Part shown: positions 1 to 5,447 of the stretch, in pieces | How positions within the stretch are numbered: position 1 is the first letter of the stretch | How the letters are laid out: each line of letters begins with the position of its first letter | DNA from: Thermoflexales bacterium | Lineage (GTDB): Bacteria > Chloroflexota > Anaerolineae > S140-20 | DNA length: 7,323 nt | NCBI GenBank assembly: GCA_015484715.1 | Contig: WFUY01000258.1 | Coordinates: forward strand, 1 to 7,323 | Direction: 5' to 3' | The notes under the pieces: generated by a model | What the model saw: only the letters and a program-made list of their open reading frames with translations | Database searches by the model: none | Told to the model about the DNA's origin: nothing | Program-made: the position numbers and the translations under genes

Positions 1-647
1 GCCACCCCCCGGGCACCGGCCTCCAGCGCCTCGTGGATCATCTGGAGCAGGCCCCGCTCATCCTCGACCCGAGGCCCCCCCAGGATGAGGATGGGCACGT
101 AGCAGTTTTCCACGACTTGGCGGAAGGTGTCGGGATCGCCGGTGTAGAGGGTCTTGATGAAGTCGGCGCCGGCCTCCGCACCGATGCGGGCGGCCTGGGC
201 GATCCCCTCCGGCGTGTGCTGCTCCCGGGCCGCGAAGCCGCCGGGGATCATCTCGGCCATCAGGGGCAGCCCCCAGCGGTCGCAGAGGACCCCCAGCTCG
301 TTTAGGTAGACGGTGGAGTGAGGGGTCTCGGGATCGCCGGGGAAGCCCATCGCGCAGACGGCGTCGGCCCCCAGCCGCAGGGCCGCTTCGACGGACCAAC
401 GGGCCGAGGGGAGCGTGTGGTCCACCCGCAGGATGAGGCCGGCCCGCCCCAGGGCATCGGCGGCGTGTCGGGCCGTGCCGTAGGGGAGCAGAAGCGCGTC
501 GGCCCCGCCGGAGACCACGGCCCGGATCACCTCCGAGGGGTGCTCCAGGCCGGCCGTCCGCATTCCGAACACCATCGTGTGGTCCATAGCCACGACCACC
601 GCCCGCCCGTCGGGGGCGAAGATGCGGTTCCAACGTCGTCGCTTCAT
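1..647 (-). CDS. Class I aldolase, DeoC/FbaB/LsrF (DhnA-like) family, C-terminus off the window
   Basis: This reads as a TIM-barrel class I aldolase that makes or cleaves sugar-phosphate-type C-C bonds through a lysine Schiff base in the cytoplasm; the true substrate cannot be told. About 215 codons are present, and the 3' end runs off the left edge. Visible elements in order are a barrel strand with AMDH (Asp22), SGGADALLLPYGTAR (about 46-60), RVDHT (74-78), GADAVCAMGFPGD (93-105), AEMIPGGF (131-138), the likely Schiff-base Lys165 in ADFIKTLYTGD, and YVPILILGGPR (183-193). The last codons read GARGV, just where this family continues into its Gly-Arg-Asn phosphate-binding loop. The ATG at 645-647 is preceded by GGGGGGTGAG, a usable but very close ribosome binding site, whose G-run is the last unit of the upstream 8-bp array. 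The family is clear. Fructose-bisphosphate aldolase, an LsrF-like thiolase and an aminoshikimate-pathway aldolase (ADH synthase) all remain possible. Confidence 0.85.
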   Translation of the reverse strand, partial: MKRRRWNRIFAPDGRAVVVAMDHTMVFGMRTAGLEHPSEVIRAVVSGGADALLLPYGTARHAADALGRAGLILRVDHTLPSARWSVEAALRLGADAVCAMGFPGDPETPHSTVYLNELGVLCDRWGLPLMAEMIPGGFAAREQHTPEGIAQAARIGAEAGADFIKTLYTGDPDTFRQVVENCYVPILILGGPRVEDERGLLQMIHEALEAGARGV

Positions 648-651
648 CTCA

Positions 652-822
652 CCCCCCGTTGCCTCGTTGCCTTGTTGCCTCATCACTTCGTTACCTCGTT
701 ACCTCGTTGCCTCGTTGCCTCGTTACCTCGTTGTTACCTCGTTGCCTCGCTGCCTCGCTGCCCCGTTGCCTTGTTGCTTCGTTACCCCGTTGCCCCATTC
801 CCCCATCGCCTCATTGCCCCAT
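652..822. repeat. 8-bp degenerate tandem array, 21 units
   Basis: Read on the minus strand, 171 bases divide completely into 21 eight-base units with consensus ACGAGGCA and a frequent variant ACGAGGTA. There is one 3-base insertion (ACA, 732-734) between units 11 and 12. The units nearest the acetyltransferase are diverged (ATGGGGCA, ATGAGGCG, ATGGGGGA) and the central ones are nearly identical, which is typical of a tandem array decaying from its edges. Eight is not a multiple of three, so every frame gives an 8-residue periodic peptide; those are artefacts. The first units code for the last residues and TGA stop of the acetyltransferase, and the last unit (ACGGGGGG) abuts the TGAG-ATG start of the aldolase gene. 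There are no spacers, so it is not a CRISPR array. Its function is unknown; slipped-strand expansion is the simplest origin. Confidence 0.93.
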
Positions 823-1356
823 CGCATTCGCTTCCCACTCCTCCTTGAGGATGGCCATCAGGTGGATGTCGTGCCAGCTTCCCTCGCGGTAGAGGGCCTG
901 GCGGCGCGTCCCCTCCCGCCGGAAGCCGGCCTTTTCGTAGGCCCGGATGGCGCGGGTGTTGAAGTCGTAGACCTCTAGCTCCACCCGGTGCAAGTTCAGT
1001 TCCTCAAAAGCGTAGCGCAGGAGGAGGCGGGTGGCCTCGGTGCCGTATCCCTTTCCCCAGAAGCGCTTGTTCCCGATGAAGATGCCGAAGGAGGCACAGC
1101 GGTTCTTCCAGTCAATGTTCCTGAGACCGCAGTTGCCCAGGAGGTGGCCCCCTTCAACCGTGAGGATGGCGAAGATGATCTGGTCCTGAGCCTTGCGCAC
1201 CCGGTCGAACCACTCCTCCTCGTCCTCGGAGGTCAGGAAGCGCATCTGGCCGGGGAAGAGGTACCGGCCGACCTCGGGGTCATTGACCCATGCCAGGTAT
1301 TGGGGCAGGTACTCCCGCTTGAGAGGCCCCAGTTGGACCAACCTCCCTACGTACAT
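811..1356 (-). CDS. GNAT N-acetyltransferase, RimJ/RimL type
   Basis: The gene encodes a complete 181-residue GNAT protein that should transfer an acetyl group from acetyl-CoA to an amine. Candidates are a protein N-terminus, a polyamine or a small molecule, and the sequence does not decide. The N-terminus GRLVQLGPLKREYLP (4-18) matches the usual first strand and helix of the RimJ/RimL (Acetyltransf_3) group. The acetyl-CoA pyrophosphate loop is RFWGKGYGTEA (98-108), followed by LNLHRVELEVYDFNTRAIRAYEKAGF (120-145) with Asn133 and Tyr140 in the usual positions. The ATG at 1354-1356 is the only in-frame start between the preceding in-frame TAG and the conserved N-terminus, yet it has no well-spaced ribosome binding site: AGGGA touches the ATG directly. 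Coupling to hyuB, or to the small ORF just upstream, could explain its translation. The last codons and TGA lie within the 8-bp repeat array. The family is certain; the substrate is unknown. Confidence 0.9.
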   Translation of the reverse strand: MYVGRLVQLGPLKREYLPQYLAWVNDPEVGRYLFPGQMRFLTSEDEEEWFDRVRKAQDQIIFAILTVEGGHLLGNCGLRNIDWKNRCASFGIFIGNKRFWGKGYGTEATRLLLRYAFEELNLHRVELEVYDFNTRAIRAYEKAGFRREGTRRQALYREGSWHDIHLMAILKEEWEANAMGQ

Positions 1357-1406
1357 TCCCTGAGACCCCGCTGCTCCAGGATGATCTCGCTATTCAGTTT
1401 CGTCAT
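1347..1406 (-). CDS. Possible 19-residue leader peptide between hyuB and the acetyltransferase
   Basis: The ATG (1404-1406) overlaps the hyuB stop as ATGA, and AGAGGAG lies 8 bases upstream, inside the last hyuB codons. This is a better initiation site than that of the following acetyltransferase. The ORF reads MTKLNSEIILEQRGLRECT and stops at TAG (1347-1349), eight bases past the acetyltransferase start, in a different frame. The arrangement would allow ribosomes leaving hyuB to restart here, terminate, and reinitiate at the acetyltransferase ATG. No peptide family is recognised and the ORF is short enough to be chance. It is listed because its initiation signals are good and the next gene lacks its own. 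Confidence 0.25.
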   Translation of the reverse strand: MTKLNSEIILEQRGLRECT

Positions 1407-1414
1407 CTCGCTAT
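1384..1414. repeat. 10-bp direct repeat with 21-bp period
   Basis: On the minus strand ATAGCGAGAT occurs twice (1405-1414 and 1384-1393), 21 bases apart. The first copy covers the hyuB stop codon and the second lies in the hyuB-acetyltransferase gap. It may be a remnant of a small tandem duplication at the end of hyuB, or coincidence. Confidence 0.5.
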
Positions 1415-2998
1415 CTCCTCTGAAATACCGTATCCTCCTCCCCCTGGAGTGCGGATGCTGAGCACGTCCCCCGGCTGCAGGAGCACAGAGCCCTTGCCCG
1501 GCAGGCGGTGTTCCTCTCCATCACGGATCAGGATGTTCTCCCCCGGCGCGCCGGGTTCCCCCCCCGCCAGACCGTAGGGCGGCAGTCGTCGTCGCTCGGT
1601 GAGGAGGCTCACCTGGACCTCGGTCAGGACCCGGATGTCCCGCCGGATGCCGTCACCGCCCCGATAGCGGCCCCGTCCGCCGGAGCCCCGGCGCACCTCG
1701 TAGCGCTCTACCCGGAAGGGGTAGGTGTACTCCAACGCTTCCGCGGGCGTGTTCAGCGTGTTGGTCATGTGGCTGTGCACGGCCGAGGCACCGTCCCGGT
1801 CGGGCCGGGCACCCATCCCGCCGCCGATGGTCTCGTAGTAGGCGAAGGGGTGGTTTCGCTCGGGGTCCCAGCCGCCGATGGTGATGTTGTTCATCGTCCC
1901 TTGGCTGGCCGCCGGCACCCGTTCGGGGAGGGCCTGGGCCAGGGCCCCCAAGAGCACGTCCACGATGCGCTGGGAGGTCTCCACGTTCCCCCCCGCCACC
2001 GGAGCCGGTCGCGTCGCGTTCACCACCGTCCCCTCCGGCGCGATGACCCGGATGGGGGCCAGGCAGCCGCTGTTGTTGGGCACGTCCAGGCCGATGAGGC
2101 AGCGGAAGACGTAGTAGACGGCCGAGAGGGTGATGGCGTAGACGGCGTTGATGCTTCCCCGCTGCTGGGGGGCCGAACCGGTGAAATCCACCGTCGCCGT
2201 GTCGCCCTCGATGGTGATGGAGACGCTGATGGGGATGGGTTCGTCGCCGATGCCGTCGTCGTCCAGGTAGTCGGTGAAGCGGTAGGTGCCGTCGGGCATC
2301 CGCTCCAGGAGCCGCCGGGTCATCCGTTCGGTGTAGGCCAGCAGGGCCTGCATGTAGTGGGTGACTTCCTCAACCCCGTAGCGGGCGATAATCTCCTGCA
2401 GGCGGATCACCCCGCGCTGGTTGGCAGCCAGTTGGGCTCGCAGGTCGCCGGCCCGCTCCTCCGGCGTGCGCACGTTGGCCAGGATCAGGTCCATCACCCC
2501 TTGGTTGAGCCGGCCCCCCTCGGCCAGCTTCAGGGGGGGGATGATGAGCCCTTCCTGGTAGATCTCCCGGGCCACGGGCATCGAGCCGGGGGTCATCCCC
2601 CCCACGTCGGCGTGGTGGGCCCGGTTGGCGGCGAAGCCGAAGAGGCGCGGCTCTCCGGCCTCCTCGATGAAGATGGGCGTGATGAGGGTGATGTCGGGCA
2701 GGTGGGTGCCCCCCCGGAAGGGGTCGTTGAGGATCACCACATCCCCCGGTGCGAAGGCGATCTCCTGGATGGCCTGGGCCACCGAGAGGGGCATCGAGCC
2801 CAGGTGGACGGGGATGTGGGCGGCCTGGGCGATCATCCTGCCCTGGGCGTCGAAGAGGGCGCAGGAAAAGTCCCGGCGTTCCTTGATGTTGGGGGAGTAG
2901 CTGGCCTTGCGCAGCACCACCCCCATCTCCTCGGCAACGGCGGCGAAGAGGTGCTTGAAGACTTCCAAGCGGATGGGGTCGTAGGGCGTTTGGGTCAT
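1403..2998 (-). CDS. hyuB: Hydantoinase/5-oxoprolinase subunit B (HyuB)
   Basis: The gene encodes a complete 531-residue HyuB-family protein of normal length. In this family HyuA and HyuB together carry out ATP-dependent opening of hydantoins, N-methylhydantoin, 5-oxoproline or related lactams in the cytoplasm. The B-subunit hallmarks are DPIRLEVFKHLF (7-18), LRKASYSPNIKERRDFSCALFD (29-50 region), HIPVHLGSM (61-69), NDPFRGGTHLPD (91-102), NRAHHADVGG (125-134), DFTGSAPQQRGSIN (271-284), GGGMGARPDRDG (392-403) and the C-terminal TPGGGGYG (518-525). The start at 2996-2998 is well supported by AAAGGAGA six bases upstream. No hyuA lies on either side: the upstream neighbour is the DUF262 nuclease and the downstream one a GNAT. 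The partner must be elsewhere, or the protein may be an orphan, and the substrate cannot be assigned. An 8-base C-run on the coding strand (2533-2540) is in frame and does not break the gene. Confidence 0.95.
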   Translation of the reverse strand: MTQTPYDPIRLEVFKHLFAAVAEEMGVVLRKASYSPNIKERRDFSCALFDAQGRMIAQAAHIPVHLGSMPLSVAQAIQEIAFAPGDVVILNDPFRGGTHLPDITLITPIFIEEAGEPRLFGFAANRAHHADVGGMTPGSMPVAREIYQEGLIIPPLKLAEGGRLNQGVMDLILANVRTPEERAGDLRAQLAANQRGVIRLQEIIARYGVEEVTHYMQALLAYTERMTRRLLERMPDGTYRFTDYLDDDGIGDEPIPISVSITIEGDTATVDFTGSAPQQRGSINAVYAITLSAVYYVFRCLIGLDVPNNSGCLAPIRVIAPEGTVVNATRPAPVAGGNVETSQRIVDVLLGALAQALPERVPAASQGTMNNITIGGWDPERNHPFAYYETIGGGMGARPDRDGASAVHSHMTNTLNTPAEALEYTYPFRVERYEVRRGSGGRGRYRGGDGIRRDIRVLTEVQVSLLTERRRLPPYGLAGGEPGAPGENILIRDGEEHRLPGKGSVLLQPGDVLSIRTPGGGGYGISEEIAR

Positions 2999-3003
2999 CG
3001 GGG

Positions 3004-3011
3004 TCTCCTTT
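3004..3011 (-). promoter_or_regulatory. Ribosome binding site of hyuB
   Basis: The minus strand reads AAAGGAGA followed by CCCCG and the ATG at 2996-2998, so GGAG lies six bases from the start. It fixes the hyuB start and shows that hyuB can be translated independently of the upstream DUF262 gene. Confidence 0.8.
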
Positions 3012-3071
3012 CACCATTCTGAGCGTGGCCTGTGACCGGCGCTGGCACTTCGGTCAGCACGAAGAAGCGTT

Positions 3072-3123
3072 GGGTTGACTGCTATGACTTCCTAAGTCTG
3101 CTGGACTTCGGAAGTCTCGACCC
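3072..3123. repeat. Long imperfect hairpin in the DUF262-hyuB gap
   Basis: The arms GACTTCCTAAGTC (3086-3098) and GACTTCGGAAGTC (3104-3116) pair over 13 positions with one mismatch around a 5-base TGCTG loop. Each arm is itself nearly palindromic. An outer helix GGGTTGA (3072-3078) with TCGACCC (3117-3123) can extend the stem, with a 7-base bulge on one side. A further 7-bp inverted pair GCGTTGG/CCAACGC (3067-3073 and 3138-3144) flanks it. There is no T-run on either strand, so it does not look like an intrinsic terminator. It could be an mRNA processing or stabilising stem, a dyad operator, or a copy of a dispersed palindromic element. The rest of the 156-base gap shows no clear promoter. 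Confidence 0.7.
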
Positions 3124-3154
3124 AGGAGTTATTCGCGCCAACGCACTTTGCGGT

Positions 3155-4756
3155 TCATTGCCTGTAGTATTCTCCCCCAAGCCCCCGTAGGTACTCGTTG
3201 ATGGCTTTGGTCAGGAGGTCTCTTCTCGTCGCCAGGAAGTCCCGAAACCGGCCGATTCCCCAGAGCCTCGCATCCAGAGGCACAAGCTGGGCTTGAAGCC
3301 GTTCGGGTTCTATCCCTGGGAGATACTGGTCGGGCGGAGCGTTGAGGATAACTCGATTGGCTCTCTGGGAGAGGAACGCGATGTTCGATAGATCATCAAT
3401 TTCGTGTGTCTCAAACTCGCTCTCCCGCTTCAAAACCGCTCGGGGGAAAATGTGGTGGAGCTCTATCTGGTGTTCTGGCCCGACGTTGGTGGAACTTAGC
3501 ACAGTGCCTGTGAACCAGTCTCTGGCTTCATTCTGCCGGAAGATGGTGAAGACAAGAGGAAGAAAGGGATGACGCTGGTATTTCCCCTCGATCATTTCAG
3601 GAGTGATGTCGAACCCAGCGATCTCGCGCCTCAAGTTTGCAATCAGCCCCTCGGGAGAGCGCTGTTCTGCAATGGCTCGCAAGTCTTGATCAATTTTGGC
3701 CTCGGGACTCCCTGTGAATCTCCCGTGCACTGTCGCTTGGAAAAACCAGAAGAGCAACCCCTTTGTCTCCTCATCCGAAAGGGGCTCACTGCCGCCCTTG
3801 GCAAAGTAGACAACCAGCGGCACCAGTGCGTTGATGGATGGGATCCACCGAGATGATTCAATCCCTGCGTTGTTCTTTAGGAAGTTGATTGTGTGGTCAA
3901 CGCCTTTTCTCGTGCTTCTCCAAATGGTCTGAAGTTCTCTCAATCCCTTTTCCCACAGTTTACCTAGGTGCCGAAATCGGCTTTGGTTTGTGCCCACGGC
4001 TACGAAACATCGCATTAAGAAACGGGCCTCCAAGTCGTAGTGGGCCTGGCTGTACTCTTCCAAGGCTGCCTCAAACTCCCTCACGATAGCGCCAGGCCAG
4101 CGGAAGGCAAGTTGGGCCATTGCCAACTCCGCTTCCCGTAACCGTGTGCCTCGGGAGTTGATTCTAATGAAAGATTCTGTGACCTCTTCATAATCGTCTG
4201 TGTGGATGATCATTACAGGATAGCGATATTCCTTAACCTTCTCTAAGCGAGTTAGACGATCCAGGTACTCATCCAGTTTGGACTCCTCCACCTTTACGGA
4301 TTCAGCACGCAAGCGTTCGCGGAGATCCCGCCACACTTTCACCGCGCCCCTACTAAGCACCTCCCTGACGGAGACCCACAGGGGATTGGCTTTCAATTTC
4401 GCGCTGTAGATTTGGAATGTCTCATCCTCCACGTGGAAGTAGACATCTATGGTGCCGGAAAAGACTCGTTGTAGGGAGGTCAAGCGCTGCTGTCCATCTA
4501 GGACAAGCAAACTGGGACGCTTGTCGTGGTCAACCTTCTGCCTGAAGGAACCTTGACGGAGTTCTGGGAGTTCTTCAGGCTTCCATAAAAGAATCAGCCC
4601 GGAGGGATATTCCCGATAGAGGGAATCCAGAAGGTCCCTGGCCTGTGGTCTGTTCCAGACGTAACCTCGTTGAATTTCAGGGAGCCCCAATTCCCCTTTA
4701 TCGAGTTCCTCGAGTAGCACACTAATTGGCTTGTCAGTGCGCTCTAGTTTCGCCAT
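3155..4756 (-). CDS. DUF262 + DUF1524/HNH-type protein, GmrSD/SspE-like candidate defence nuclease
   Basis: The gene encodes a complete 533-residue protein with two recognisable parts. The N-terminal DUF262 (ParB/Srx-fold) domain shows LPEIQRGYVWNRPQ (25-38), SGLILLWK (52-59), the hallmark VLDGQQRLTSL (85-95) and FIRINSRGTRL (196-206). The C-terminal part resembles DUF1524/HNH, with IELHHIFPRAVL (431-442; His434/His435) and IDDLSNIAFLSQRANRVILN (453-472; Asn458, Asn467). In known relatives DUF262 uses the DGQQR motif for NTP hydrolysis and recognition of modified DNA, and the HNH domain cuts DNA: GmrSD acts on glucosylated hydroxymethylcytosine DNA and SspE works with phosphorothioate DNA. 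A similar restriction role is inferred here. GC is visibly lower (positions 4201-4260 have 24/60 G+C; 2221-2280 in hyuB have 38/60), suggesting acquisition. No other defence gene adjoins it. The ATG at 4754-4756 is supported by GAGGAGGG eight bases upstream, inside the methyltransferase coding end. Confidence 0.9.
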   Translation of the reverse strand: MAKLERTDKPISVLLEELDKGELGLPEIQRGYVWNRPQARDLLDSLYREYPSGLILLWKPEELPELRQGSFRQKVDHDKRPSLLVLDGQQRLTSLQRVFSGTIDVYFHVEDETFQIYSAKLKANPLWVSVREVLSRGAVKVWRDLRERLRAESVKVEESKLDEYLDRLTRLEKVKEYRYPVMIIHTDDYEEVTESFIRINSRGTRLREAELAMAQLAFRWPGAIVREFEAALEEYSQAHYDLEARFLMRCFVAVGTNQSRFRHLGKLWEKGLRELQTIWRSTRKGVDHTINFLKNNAGIESSRWIPSINALVPLVVYFAKGGSEPLSDEETKGLLFWFFQATVHGRFTGSPEAKIDQDLRAIAEQRSPEGLIANLRREIAGFDITPEMIEGKYQRHPFLPLVFTIFRQNEARDWFTGTVLSSTNVGPEHQIELHHIFPRAVLKRESEFETHEIDDLSNIAFLSQRANRVILNAPPDQYLPGIEPERLQAQLVPLDARLWGIGRFRDFLATRRDLLTKAINEYLRGLGGEYYRQ

Positions 4757-5447
4757 AGCGTTGTCCCTCCTCTGCTTGGAACCTCAGCGGGTCTATCTTC
4801 CGTGCGACTACCACCTTGTGGTTGCGCCGGAACGGGGCGACCTCGATCTCCTGGAGGCCCAGGGCGGTCAGGTGCTCCCGGTACCAGTCCAGGCTCAGGG
4901 CAGCGCTCAGGGTGGCCCAGCCTTGGTAGAGGCTCAGGACCAGGGTCCCTTCGGGCTTCAGCACACGCCTCAGCTCCCGCAGCCGCCGGGCCGGCTGAGG
5001 AAGCGTTTCCAACAGACCCAAGCAGAAGACCAGATCGAAGGTGTCGTCGTCGAAGGGGAGGGCTTCGCGAAGGTCGGCCACCCGGAATTGGACCCGCTCG
5101 TCCAGCCCTCTGCGGCGGGCTGTTGCCTGGGCGGTGGCGATCATCCGGGGGGACCAATCCACACCCCACACCTGCCCCTGGAAGCCGGGCATCGCCGCGA
5201 TGGTCAGGGGCAGGTCGCCCACCGCTGTGCCCACGTCGAGGATCGCCTCGTCCCCGCGCAGATGGATCCGACGTAACAGGTCACGCCAGCGCTCGGCCTC
5301 ACTGCGGGCGCCAAAGATGGCCGGCCCCAGGCGGTCGTAGACCTGGTAGATCAGCGCTTTGCCGAAGTAGCGGCCATCGGTCAGCAGCACGAAGAGGAGA
5401 AGCAAGACCGCGATGACCAGAACGATGATCGGGATCAGGGTGGTCAT
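4734..5447 (-). CDS. Membrane-anchored class I SAM-dependent methyltransferase
   Basis: The gene encodes 237 residues. Residues 4-23 (LIPIIVLVIAVLLLLFVLLT) form one hydrophobic helix, so the catalytic domain is probably held at the inner face of the membrane. The Methyltransf_11-type fold follows: motif I ILDVGTAVGDL (69-79, with Ala in place of the middle Gly of the usual DxGxGxG), GVDWSPRM (95-102; Asp97 for the SAM ribose), VADLREALPFDDDTFDLVFCLGLLETLP (123-150) and RVLKPEGTLVLSLY (161-174). The start at 5445-5447 is chosen because it overlaps the glycosyltransferase stop (ATGA) and places the membrane helix at the N-terminus; the longer ORF from 5543 would overlap that gene by about 100 bases. 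The substrate is unknown, and a lipid, quinone or glycolipid intermediate would fit the anchor. The last 23 bases overlap the DUF262 start, so the C-terminal tail may be altered relative to orthologues. Confidence 0.88.
   Translation of the reverse strand: MTTLIPIIVLVIAVLLLLFVLLTDGRYFGKALIYQVYDRLGPAIFGARSEAERWRDLLRRIHLRGDEAILDVGTAVGDLPLTIAAMPGFQGQVWGVDWSPRMIATAQATARRRGLDERVQFRVADLREALPFDDDTFDLVFCLGLLETLPQPARRLRELRRVLKPEGTLVLSLYQGWATLSAALSLDWYREHLTALGLQEIEVAPFRRNHKVVVARKIDPLRFQAEEGQRYGETRAH
4765..4772 (-). promoter_or_regulatory. Ribosome binding site of the DUF262 gene, inside the methyltransferase CDS
   Basis: GAGGAGGG on the minus strand lies eight bases before the ATG at 4754-4756. It also codes for residues near the end of the methyltransferase. 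It is the strongest Shine-Dalgarno match in the window and decides the DUF262 start. Confidence 0.75.

Noticed and set aside
652..822. CRISPR array
   Set aside because: The repeat unit is 8 bp, directly tandem with no spacers, and there are no cas genes.
318..978. Plus-strand frames with a repetitive LPRCLVAS-type peptide
   Set aside because: The periodic peptide is the translation of the 8-bp array (period 24 bases, 8 residues) in non-coding frames.
2533..2540. 8-base homopolymer in hyuB as a phase-variation or frameshift site
   Set aside because: The frame is intact across it (Ile-Ile-Pro-Pro-Leu-Lys) and there is no evidence of length variation.
1508..3022. A 504-codon open frame on the plus strand opposite hyuB
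   Set aside because: It is a shadow of the GC-rich hyuB codons: it has no recognisable domain and is rich in Gly, Val, His and Arg, while the minus-strand frame matches HyuB end to end.
3072..3123. Rho-independent terminator
   Set aside because: The stem is strong but no T-run follows it on either strand.
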